A stretch of DNA of 64,000 nt from positions 25,503,322 to 25,567,321 of the forward strand of contig NC_134516.1 of assembly GCF_027942865.1 (NCBI RefSeq), given 5' to 3'. The position numbers and the translations under genes are program-made. Origin of the DNA: Odontesthes bonariensis. Lineage: Eukaryota; Chordata; Actinopteri; Atheriniformes; Atherinopsidae. Each line of letters starts with the position of its first letter. Position 1 is the first letter of the stretch. This document shows positions 11,072-19,930 of the stretch, one piece after another. A model generated the notes under the pieces. The model was not told where the DNA came from. It ran no database searches and saw only the letters and a list, made by a program, of their open reading frames with translations.

Positions 11072-11794
11072 ATGATTAGTTAACTGAAAATATTTTCTTT
11101 TTTGGTTCATAATTGAAGGAACAACATGAATAAGAAAAATCAGTAGAACTCTGTTATTTTATGTCAGGGACACTTTGTTTTGTCCATTTCTCAACATATT
11201 CTTATTCCCAATCATACAAGGCTGTAAGATAAACATAATAAATCCCTGGAATAAGGGTGAAGCTTGTCCGCTGAGATGTATACATACACAACCGCCATGA
11301 GCAAAACGTTGGGGTAGTTTCGCGTATTACATGGTAAGTGTCGCGGCGAGTTATGCTGTAAGACTGGAGAAGGTGGGAATTGGCCAGGAGTTAGGCTACA
11401 CTGGAAGTCCGAGCAAAGTAGGAAATAAGTGAACGGAATGTACACTCTAATACACAGTCAGTATTGTGAAGTGTTACCTAAAGTCCTCTGTCATTGTACA
11501 GAGACGCTATGATTTGCTTGTACAGCACCTAAAAAAACCCCTCACTGTTGTCTATATTCATAGACACACCCAGCCTCGCTTTCAATATAACACAAGCACT
11601 CACATTCTATAATTGCCATCAGCAAATCATATGAAAATAATATAAAACATCTTTTAAGAAGAAAAAAAAAGACGGTTGTTGCTCTCGTTTATTTAGTTTT
11701 AAGGTTAGTAGATGTGCAATGTTCAGCTGTCAGAAATGAAAGGCTAGCCTAATCTTTTGTCATATTTGGCTGTGATCACTTTTTTGTAGCCTAT

Positions 11795-11820
11795 CATAAT
11801 TTATATATATATAAATTATG
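11795..11820. repeat. 26-bp perfect AT-rich palindrome at macrosatellite edge
   Basis: The sequence from cataatttatat to atataaattatg is its own reverse complement over 26 bases. It sits exactly where the fourth macrosatellite copy stops and a truncated tRNA-Ser starts. AT-rich palindromes are established breakage and rearrangement sites. Confidence 0.9.
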
Positions 11821-11854
11821 CAGTCCATCGCCTTAACCGCTCGGCCACCTCGTC
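11820..11854 (-). tRNA. 5' half of tRNA-Ser (GCT), truncated in the anticodon
   Basis: The minus strand reads GACGAGGTGGCCGAGCGG through GATGGACTGC, matching vertebrate tRNA-Ser(GCT) as I recall it. It stops after GC of the GCT anticodon, where the AT palindrome begins. It cannot be a functional gene. Confidence 0.8.
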
Positions 11855-12143
11855 CTCTCTCTTATAAGTTTGAACATAAAAATTTCCATCTTAAACTACA
11901 GCTGGTATAATTTTGATCTCAAAATTGAAGCCTCATTAGATACAGTGGGCTTGCGTGCAGAGGATGTGAATTTATCCTCCTTTCACAAAAATAAAATCAT
12001 TATTATCTAAATGTGGTACCATGTAGGGATGTTTGAGGTTGTTTGATTTAAAATTGGGCGAAACAAAAGCAATTGCACTTAGGATAAGTCAAATTTAAGG
12101 TTGGGGTTATTACAATCTCTTCAGAATATACCCAAATATGGAA

Positions 12144-12216
12144 GAAAAACTATGTCAAATTATAAAGGGCTTGCTTTCCAGGCAAAATGTGGCGGGATTG
12201 ATGTCCGCACTCCTCA
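12144..12216 (+). tRNA. tRNA-Ala pseudogene
   Basis: Aligned without gaps to the tRNA-Ala at 12905-12977, the TCAAAT in the D arm, GCTTGCTT of the anticodon arm and CGGGATTGATGTCCGCA of the T arm line up at identical spacing. The anticodon loop reads TTTCCAG instead of TTAGCAT, and the 5' acceptor is decayed. It is a diverged full-length relic. Confidence 0.65.
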
Positions 12217-12518
12217 GAAATCTTTTAGGTGCTCTTCTGGTGAGAGGCCTTAATGATCATCTTATAAAGACAAACCAACTTATGTGCAAATTCAAATTTG
12301 TTTAGAATCGGAAAGAAAAAAGAATCTGCCAAACCATGAAACACTACGGATTTTCCATGTCTCACTGATCGAAAGCAAGACTCTACTTGATACATTCAAC
12401 CACTCTGAAAATCACTCTGAGAAAAACCAATAAGCTTCTGTTGTGAGATCTATTCCTTTTTATGTATCAAGGAATGGATCGTTTGGTCAGAAATGGTTCG
12501 TTAATTTGGAAGCTCTAA

Positions 12519-12885
12519 GGCTGCGGCTACACGAAAACGTTTTTCACTGTAAACGATACTTTTTCTGATCGTTTCGCTGTCGCGGCCACACGGAGCCGGC
12601 GTTCCCACTACCCCAAAACGATAGTTTTTGAGAACGGGTCCAGAGTGGGAAAGTTTGAAAACGGCCTCGTTTCGTTTCCATTATTACAGCGAAAACGTTT
12701 TTGCGTCAGTCACACATTGACGCTGTGAGCCAATTTTAACACTTCTCTATTGTCTCACAGCGTGGCGTGACACAGTGGCGTGTGTACTGCATCGTTTCAT
12801 CGTTTTCATCCGTTTTCGTCTGGACAGCAGCGCGTTTCCGTGTGGTCGCAAGAATTTTCGTACCCGTTTTTGTGTAGCCGTAGTC
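12519..12885. mobile_element. Harbinger-type MITE
   Basis: Imperfect terminal inverted repeats GGCTGCGGCTACACGAAAAC and GACTACGGCTACACAAAAAC (right end reversed) are flanked on both sides by TAA, the three-base target duplication typical of PIF/Harbinger. The ~367-bp element has no coding capacity. It lies between the pseudo and intact tRNA-Ala genes. Confidence 0.75.
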
Positions 12886-12904
12886 TAAGAATACATCAAC
12901 CGAA

Positions 12905-12977
12905 GGGGAATTAGCTCAAATGGTAGAGCGCTCGCTTAGCATGTGAGAGGTAACGGGATCGACGCCCGCATTCTCCA
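12905..12977 (+). tRNA. tRNA-Ala (anticodon AGC)
   Basis: A 73-nt cloverleaf starts GGGGAATTAGCTCAAATGG. The acceptor GGGGAAT pairs with ATTCTCC and is followed by discriminator A. The anticodon loop is TTAGCAT (AGC). The anticodon stem (CTCGC/GTGAG) has one C-T-type mismatch, and the T arm CGGGATCGACGCCCG pairs well. It is probably functional. Confidence 0.85.
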
Positions 12978-13227
12978 GTTGTCTTTCCTTTGTCCTCTGT
13001 GGAGGAAATTGTTAACAGCTGGATGTGGTAAAGGTGGATGCAAACTGAAAGAAAGACAGCTCTTTCACATTAGCCTCAAGTCAGGCTCAAAATTCTTCAT
13101 GATAGATTCAATCGCCCAAATGAACCCAGTGCAAGCAAATAAAAATATTGCGACAAAAGCATTGTTTGAAAAGCCTTCTTGTAAGAAGTGGAATCAGAAT
13201 TAACAAACAACACAACAGCACACAACT

Positions 13228-13257
13228 TGACGAGAATGGGATTCGAACCCATGCATG
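13228..13257 (-). tRNA. 3' end of a tRNA-Ser-like gene
   Basis: The minus strand reads GCATGGGTTCGAATCCCATT followed by CTCGTC and A. This matches the T arm and 3' acceptor of tRNA-Ser(GCT). The anticodon and D arms are absent here. The 5' half lies at 11820-11854, on the wrong side for a simple split gene. Confidence 0.65.
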
Positions 13258-13303
13258 ATTCTTTCTAAGTTAACTTTTAGCAACCCTGGGTCAATAATGT
13301 TAT

Positions 13304-13385
13304 CGTTGTCGGCAGGACTCGAACCTGCGCGGGGAGACCCCAATGGATTTCAAATCCATCGCCTTAACCTCTCGGCCACGACAAC
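13304..13385 (-). tRNA. tRNA-Ser (anticodon TGA)
   Basis: An 82-nt type II tRNA: acceptor GTTGTCG pairs with CGACAAC, discriminator G. The anticodon loop is TTTGAAA with TGA. A long variable arm (GGGGTCTCCCCGC) is present, and box B is GGTTCGAGTCC. All stems pair and it is probably functional. Confidence 0.92.
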
Positions 13386-13753
13386 CACATACAGGTGTGT
13401 TCACCTTTGACATTCAATGGTTACAAATCATCATCTTCATGAAGGACTTCAACTCCTGAGACAGACCTAAGTTATGGCGATCAAGAAAAAGCTTTTTTTT
13501 TTGTTTGTTAGAAATGGTCAATCTTTCAAAATGGGTCAGAGGAAGGAGTTGTGTCTTCAGAGATCAATCTGTGCAATAATTAATGTGATCAACGACACGT
13601 CTGGCCTTTGTTTTGTTTATTCAAATGTTCAAATGAACTTGTGCTTCTTTCCAGGTTAACTTTGAGCAACCCTGAATCAATAATGGAGCCTCTCCGTCGG
13701 TAGCCCATCGACGGCTCGTGACGGAGCCGCCGAGGAGCGTGAGCCACGGGGCC

Positions 13754-13863
13754 GAGCCTGGTGCTCCGCGGAGTCTCTGTGAGCCGGAGAACAGGAGAAC
13801 AGAGGAGGACAGCCTGTCCTCCTCTGTCCTCCGGCCCACGCAGCCGCCGCGAGCACCAGGCTC
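13754..13863. repeat. 110-nt GC-rich stem-loop
   Basis: Outer arms gagcctggtgctc and gagcaccaggctc are perfect complements. Inner arms ccggag...acagaggaggacag and ctgtcctcctctgtcctccgg extend the stem with a few bulges and almost no loop. It may be a MITE remnant or, if transcribed, a structured RNA. No gene is evident around it. Confidence 0.6.
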
Positions 13864-14200
13864 GTCTAGTAGCCTCTTAGTTAGCACTAGATGCTCAACT
13901 ATGCAACTAACTTCTCTCTATGACTAAATGAATAGCTGCATGATGGTCAGAAGAGAAAACTAAAGTCACTCTTAGTGTATGAACTCACCGTTGTCACTGT
14001 CCACTTGCTGTCACTAAACATGTTGCTCACGTGCACTGCGTCCCAGGCTAGTCTGTTAGCCAATTCGCTCTGTGAATAATTCGCTCTGTGCAAGACTCTA
14101 CTCCCGTTCTACTTCCGCTCTCTCTCTCGAGTGTGTGATCCACTCCTTCCGGTGCTATCGCTAACTAGCTAGCAGTAGCCAGAAGTAATAGCTAGATAGA

Positions 14201-14204
14201 TAGA

Positions 14205-14258
<54 letters not shown>

Positions 14259-14266
14259 TCTCTGAT
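14201..14266. repeat. (CT)n microsatellite
   Basis: About 60 bases of CT dinucleotides interrupted by two ctgtct variants, directly after a tagatagatagat run. Confidence 0.95.
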
Positions 14267-14723
14267 ATTTATAGTAGTAAGTATGTACTGTGTGTAGATA
14301 ACATTTAGGACAGTTGTCCTGTAGATTAGATTTGTAGATTTTCAGCACCCTGAAAAGTACAAACTTTTCAGAACTAGAGGTAACGATTCAATCAGGTTTA
14401 CACAGCTATACAAGCACAGTCTAGTTTGGTTGTGGTGGTGTTCATCTTTACAAATCTATACAAAACCTGAAGTGATAATGGTCACTAATGAAGGCTTACA
14501 ACTGACCTGAGACCATACCTTTTGTACTCATTGAAATGAGAGCCCAAGTGTAAAAATCTATGTGGGTTGTTGATATTGGATTATTGAATAAGTGTTTTTC
14601 AATATTTACTTAGTAAATTCTACATGTTGTAATGTCATCTCTGTGCGTTTTCATTTTAATTTCAGGTCAGGAAAAACCCAAAGCTAATGTAACGATGACA
14701 ATGACACCAAGACTGTTTTTGAA

Positions 14724-15130
14724 TTAAAGCTGCGGTCGGCAACTTTTTTTTAGTCATATTAGCTTGAACTGTCATGGGATTCTGGAAGTAGAATATTAAA
14801 TAGGCTTTTTAGAAAAAATAACGAAATCTGTAGCTCCCTCTGAAGCCTGTAATGTTGCTTGCAAAAACCGAGCGCTCCCGGCTGTTTTTAACCAATCAAG
14901 TTAGGGTGGAGGAATCCTACCTGTCATGCACACGCTGCTGAGCGTGAGTCTGCCCCAGCTTGTGTGCGCTCACACTGGTGTGAACTCACGTGCACAACCT
15001 CGTCCACAGAGGGGGAGGGGTTTGGGGGGCGATTCGGAGCTTGTTAGAGGTTGGGGGAGGGACCTGAAAGTTTTATCAGTTTTCCGACTTTAGACTCGTA
15101 ATTTTGAAAACCTGCCGACTGCAGCTTTAA
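14724..15130. mobile_element. ~400-bp MITE with TTAA flanks
   Basis: Ends AGCTGCGGTCGGCA and, reversed, AGCTGCAGTCGGCA are terminal inverted repeats flanked by TTAA on both sides. TTAA is the piggyBac-type target, though its palindromic nature leaves the exact end open. The interior is non-coding. A truncated copy of the left end recurs at about 50567-50592. Confidence 0.65.
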
Positions 15131-15264
15131 TAATTTATTATTACATATTCAAAAGATGCACACATCTCATTACAACAATGAACAATACAACCTCTACACT
15201 GGTAGAGATTTGCACAAACAAATAATAAAGATCAGTTCAGGTTTTGTATAGATTTCTAAAAATG

Positions 15265-15460
15265 AACAAGATTGGAAGAACTGATGGTTTGAACTGACTG
15301 AAAGAACTGATCATTTGAACTGACTGAAAGAACTGATCATTTGAACTGACTGAAAGAACTGATCATTTGAACTGACTGAAAGAACTGATCATTTGAACTG
15401 ATTGAAAGAACTGATCATTTAAACTGATTGGAAGAACTGCTGATTGAACTGACTGAAAGT
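15265..15460. repeat. 26-bp tandem repeat
   Basis: About seven units of ttgaactgactgaaagaact gatcat; the four central units are nearly identical and edge units are diverged. No coding significance. Confidence 0.9.
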
Positions 15461-15480
15461 GCTCCCAATTCATTGCTGAG

Positions 15481-16710
15481 TTGCCCATGCCTTCACTAAC
15501 GGCCCATTCTGATAATTGACCAGGAAGCAGGCCACACTGAACAATTCGTCAATGTTCCCACATATAGACAGTGGTATCTCCTTGTAGAAGAGTTTGTTCT
15601 CTTTCACTCTCCTTATGCACCTCTCCACGTGCACTCTCAGCCATGCAATTGACTGCGTCTGTCTGACATCCTCTCAACTCATTTGTTGTTTGTTGCTGAG
15701 AAAGGCCGGCCGGTACACCTTACAAGGAGCAAGGTTGTCCACAACAAACCCTTTGTCCACCATGATGGCCATACCTGGCTTCAGCAGCTTTACAATCCCG
15801 GACTGCTTAACTCATTGGCTGCCATTGACGTCTATAGACGTCAATTTAAAAAAAAAAAACGCTGACTGCCAAAGACGTCAATTGCGTTTTTTAACGGAGC
15901 GGGCTGGGGGACAATCTAGCGGAGTTTGTCACTAAATCTTAGGCTTGTAAACACTAAACAGAGAATATACTGGCAAAATTACCCAAAAGGTGGCAGCAGT
16001 GCCACTTTGCATAAAAAAAAGCTTGTTTTCTCCGTTTTTTTCGTCTAACAGCTGTTTTTTTCGTGAAACCAACCTATGTTCTACTGTCTATTACTAAAGG
16101 ACTGAAAATGGTAGAAACAAACTTTTTTTTTCCTGATGAAAGAAGAGAGTCTACTCTTTCGTTTGGTAATTTCGGTGTGTACATAGTCATAAGACACACT
16201 TTTCTGTGGGTCTTGGAAAATCAGTCAAAATACTGTAAAACACTGGGCAGTATGGGTCTCTGCACTGAAAATGGCTGGCAGCCACTCATAGAGCCTGCAT
16301 ACAGTCCGGACACAAAGGTGACGGCACCGTGGGGTGCCATGCCAACCAAGGCCTTGAATGTAGTGTGAGATTTGTATGTGGAAAAAACCTCACTCTGAAG
16401 GAGCAGAGAGGATGGCGTCTGACAAAATATCTCCGTACAATAAAGGACCACCTGTGTGTCAGAAAAAGCTGCAAACTCAACTGGCAGGTGAGCTCTCACT
16501 GTCGCTGGAGGAATCCAAAGGCGCTGGCTTCCTAACAGGCAGTACAGGAAATGAGTCCATGTGGAGATGATTCCACTTGCAGCAGTGCGGTGAATGCTGA
16601 ACCTCTCTGCAAGATCCCTGGGAGGAAAACCCACTGACAGGTACATCAGGAAAAGAAGAAACTCGTCAATGGGTCTCAGTTTCTGTTGAGATATAAAAAC
16701 AAAAGGCCTC
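15481..16710 (-). pseudogene. DDE_Tnp_4 (PIF/Harbinger-like) transposase, split by an insertion
   Basis: The minus strand encodes a helix-turn-helix part (KLRPIDEFLLFLMYLSVG, then DLAERFSIHRTAASGIISTW) and the start of the nuclease domain (TPSSLLLQSEVFSTYKSH, LVGMAPHGAVTFVSGLYAGS) at 16289-16700. The domain resumes at 15481-15806 with SGIVKLLKPGMAIMVDKGF. The two parts are separated by another element at 15807-16288. The residue expected to be the first catalytic Asp (DCTE in relatives, as I recall) is Tyr (VVLYCTE). A stop also lies in the C-terminal part, so it is inactive. Confidence 0.8.
15807..16288. mobile_element. Element nested in the transposase pseudogene
   Basis: Both junctions are defined by where the transposase reading stops and restarts. 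The ends ctcattggctgccattg and, reversed, gagtggctgccagccatt are similar inverted termini. TTAA is seen on the left only. The left end carries the palindrome attgacgtctatagacgtcaat. This suggests a piggyBac-like non-autonomous element, with the family call uncertain. Confidence 0.55.
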
Positions 16711-17134
16711 TGTTTAGTTACCTTGACATTGGCATTATTACAAAGCATAAATCAGAAAACTTTTGTTTTGTTTTGTTTTGTTTTTGTGAGTTGTTGTTTT
16801 GTTTGTTTGTTTGTTTTCAGTAACGTTTCACATTATGCATTGCTGTTTGGTGTGTATTTTGTTTTTTTTTATGTGAAAGCAATAAAAAATATATGAACAA
16901 AAAAGGCCTACACCTTTTAATATCACGTCACGTTACATCATCACTTACCGTTGCTGGGTGATGGACTGTGCTGGTGCTGGCAGAGGCTGAGCTGAAGGCG
17001 AGCCTCGGTCCCCCGGCAGGCTTCCACATGTTTTCTCAACAGCGGGACCTCGCGCTGCTGCCGCCGCGGTCACCTGTCTGCTGGTGGCCGGGAGACGTCC
17101 TCACTGGCGGACACCAGAAGGAGCTGCCGGCTGA

Positions 17135-17341
17135 GGGGGCGCGGATGTTTTCTCAACTTATTTCAGGCGGCTGGCCCGGCAGAGGAGAGCGGTGAGCGGC
17201 CCGGGGCGGAGGAGCGCTCCCCCTCGGCCGGTGGAGCAGCTCACACAGGCTGACCTGTTCGTGGCTGTGAAAACCACCGGGAGGTATCACCGGCAGAGAC
17301 AGCTGCTGCTGGACACCTGGGTCTCCAGAAACGCACCACAG
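17135..17341 (+). pseudogene. Fringe-like glycosyltransferase exon 1 fragment
   Basis: The frame encodes ADLFVAVKTTGRYHRQRQ then LLLDTWVSRNAPQ, and a consensus donor (CAG|GTGCAG) follows at 17341. This is the start of the catalytic domain of Fringe beta-1,3-N-acetylglucosaminyltransferases, Golgi enzymes that modify Notch. The upstream VFSTYFRRLARQRRA resembles the lunatic fringe N-terminal region. One codon seems missing in the RQRxxLLLDTW stretch, and an in-frame TGA lies at 17132-17134 with no Met between. No second exon was found nearby. It is most likely a detached pseudo-exon. Confidence 0.6.
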
Positions 17342-17805
17342 GTGCAGCCAACAACACAACACTTCATGTGTGATTTTCCTTTCGTAGCCATTGCGCTCCT
17401 ATGCTCGATGCTCGATACAAGATCTTCAACTAATGTAGAGGGTGGGGAGTGGGTGGGGACTCGACAGGTAAATGCAAATTCCCTCATTGTGACGTCACAA
17501 TAAGGGAGCCATCCAAATGGCTCACAGCAGCATTTTTTTCTTGACACCAAAGTCTTTCTACTGACCTACAGAAAATGGATGGATGGGTTTTTTTCGCGCT
17601 TGGAGTGTTTAAAGGAACAGTAGAGACCCAAATATGAACACAAAGACCTGCAAAAAGTGAGTTTTGCATAATATGTCCCCTGTAAGCTAAAGCCATGAGA
17701 TGAAGTGCCTCCAAGTAGGCTACAGACTGCTTTGGAAGTCCAGCACTCCTGAAGCACTGCTGTAAACAGTTATGGCACCATGTTAACGTACATAATAACA
17801 CCTTA

Positions 17806-17879
17806 AGGCACTGCTGGGATTTGAACCCAGGATCTCCTGTTTACTAGACAGGCACTTTGACCAACTAAGCCACAGCACC
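17806..17879 (-). tRNA. tRNA-Thr (anticodon AGT)
   Basis: A 74-nt cloverleaf on the minus strand begins GGTGCTGTGGCTTAGTTGG. The anticodon stem CCTGT/ACAGG encloses CTAGTAA (AGT). The T arm is TGGGTTCAAATCCCA and the discriminator is T. Acceptor pairing includes two G-U pairs. The flank to 17955 is duplicated with the next tRNA. Confidence 0.88.
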
Positions 17880-18498
17880 ACATGGTTCATAAAACTGATG
17901 AAAGAATAAAGAGCAGGAACTGAATCCACCTCAGGAAGTGGTTTTTGTGATTCAGTACGTCAAGAATAGTTAAAGCCATGAGTAGAAGTGCCTCCAGTTG
18001 GTTCAAAACTTCATCATATTTTGCAGATATTGTTGGGTTTTCTACTCAGAGCCTGGTGTTCATGAGGAAGTCACTTTCACCAGTTACAGCCAGATCTCAT
18101 GAAGCGGTGTACTTATTACACGCCAAGTCATTTACTGTGTTTTTACAAGGCTTTTTTATGCTTTTGCGTATTATTTTCCGCTACATATTTTGAGGAAATA
18201 ACATCCTGCCCTCAGCTTTTACTCTAACTCTGACTATTTCACGGTTTGTACGTTCATTTTGATGTTATGTAGTGTGACAGGAGGAGAACCTCCACCGTAC
18301 TGTACCCTAACCATTTGACATGTTATGTGAACAGAGTAAAATTACACTCTGAAAGCATAAAATAGGCATAAATGAGACTTTAAAAGCTGTATGTTATTTA
18401 TACGCACTTTCATTAAGTGGACCAGTGAAAAGAATTTAGTAGAATGCTGATAATTAGCTGTTTTATATGCTAAGTCATAGTTAGCTCTGAAGGACTGC

Positions 18499-18572
18499 AG
18501 GCACTGCTGGGATTTGAACCCAGGATCTCCTGTTTCCAAGACAGGCACTTTGACCAACTAAGCCACAGCACC
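18499..18572 (-). tRNA. Thr-type tRNA with TGG (Pro) anticodon
   Basis: The sequence matches the tRNA-Thr at 17806-17879 throughout, but the anticodon loop is CTTGGAA, giving TGG. All stems, box A and box B are intact. It is one base (T36 to G) from the Thr TGT loop CTTGTAA. About 75 bases of 3'-side genomic flank (18573-18650) are also shared with the first copy, so the two arose by a local duplication. It could be a pseudogene or an identity-shifted tRNA. Confidence 0.85.
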
Positions 18573-19392
18573 ACATGGTTAAAAAAACTGATGAGAGAAT
18601 AAAGAGCAGGAACTGGATCCACCTCAGGAAGTGGTTTTTGTGATTTATTTCCAATATTCATGTGATCTCTGCATAAATCAGGGCTTGATGTTATTCAAAT
18701 TATCTCCATATGTGAAAACATTGGATTCTTACAGAATCAGAAGCAACAAGGAGAACTGAGCATGAAGTGGAGGGAGGTGAGAGATTTGTTTTCTGTTGTG
18801 TCGACGCCCACCCCTACCTATAGGCCACTCTAATTTCTTACACCAAATAAACAGTGTCTGGTTCCATGGCACATGAAAAACTCGAGACAATATCCTATTC
18901 TGCCTATTATAGCCTATTTACTAAACTACATTAGGCATTAATAATGGGTAAAATGTGGGTAGGCTAGTTTAAAAGGCTACTCAATCAGGGGAATAACTTC
19001 TCAGAACATATAAGGAACTCTTAATTTAAGATTTTGACTTTTTATTTTGCAATATTCCCTCTTGTAGAAGTATTTATTGACTGTGCCACAGTGAGATTAA
19101 AGCATGTTCAGTTCCTGGACTGAAATATTGTTCATTATTTTGTATCTGTTGATCTGTTGAAAGTTGTAACACTGTGCATACTGTGTTTTTTAGTAATATT
19201 GCCTCTTGTAAAAGGCTTACTTGATTGTTTGATGAGCTACAGAAGGAGGAATTGAAAAGCTAAATGGCTGAACTCGGGTGTTTCTATTTGCTTAGATAGC
19301 CTGTAGCTCTGTTAAAGCTGTTGAAGTTCGTGCACATTTGAATAAATGTTCTTATACTTCCAGTACAGGCTGATTTTCTGTATACAGTAAGG

Positions 19393-19570
19393 CAGAGTTG
19401 GTGGAGGGGTTCTGGAACCCAGGTTCAAAGAAGAGCTTTGGGATGTCCTTCAAGAAGCCTGGAGAACTGTTCCTGAAGACTCCTTAAAGAAAGGACAGAA
19501 AGCTCGTCTCAGCGGGTTCAGGCTGTGTTGGAGAATAAAGGAGCTCAGACCAAACGTCCACATTCAGTCT
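19393..19570 (+). pseudogene. Transposase C-terminal fragment (Tc1-like, tentative)
   Basis: The plus strand reads ELWDVLQEAWRTVPEDSLKK and, after a frame change, QRVQAVLENKGAQTK. This matches C-terminal motifs I associate with Tc1-type transposases in fish. No catalytic motifs remain, and frames are broken. Confidence 0.4.
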
Positions 19571-19930
19571 TGTTGGAGTTATACAAATATATTGTCTTCT
19601 CTGCTGTATTTCCATTCATGCTTGCATGTGTTACAATAAATTGCTCCCTTTTTTTCGCATTTTCCTGGCAAAACATAAAGGAATGAGGTGTGTTTAAAGA
19701 CTTTAGACCACTTTTAGAGGACTTTATGAAAGCACATACTTTATGCTTTACTGAAGAAAGGGATGATGTGTATTAGTTCAAGGTGCTCTGTATTTAGTCT
19801 GACCCACAACTGGTCACCACAGGACGATCATCTTCAACATCAGTGCTCGGTGACAGCTGCAGAAGTACGTGTAGAAACCTGATCTGTATTTAGACTGTTT
19901 CTGTCCAGTCCCGCTCTCTGAGCTGACAAC

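Larger units (their letters stand above)
6640..11815. repeat. Macrosatellite: about three copies of a ~2-kb unit
   Basis: Copies start near 6640 (shortened), 7760 and 9840; a truncated fourth starts near 11640. Shared landmarks are a gacggttgttgctct block (6656, 7787, 9878, 11670), a 39-bp minisatellite, an atgatgacgtgattagttaa junction, and the tail with caaccgccatgagcaaaa. Copy 1 lacks ~560 bp before its array, copy 3 lacks ~580 bp after it. The 7083-7448 and 8890-9303 open frames are duplicates of one another within the unit and look non-coding. Confidence 0.85.

Noticed and set aside
13621-13927. Overlapping frames on both strands in the GC-rich stretch
   Set aside because: They are a by-product of the long hairpin at 13754-13863.
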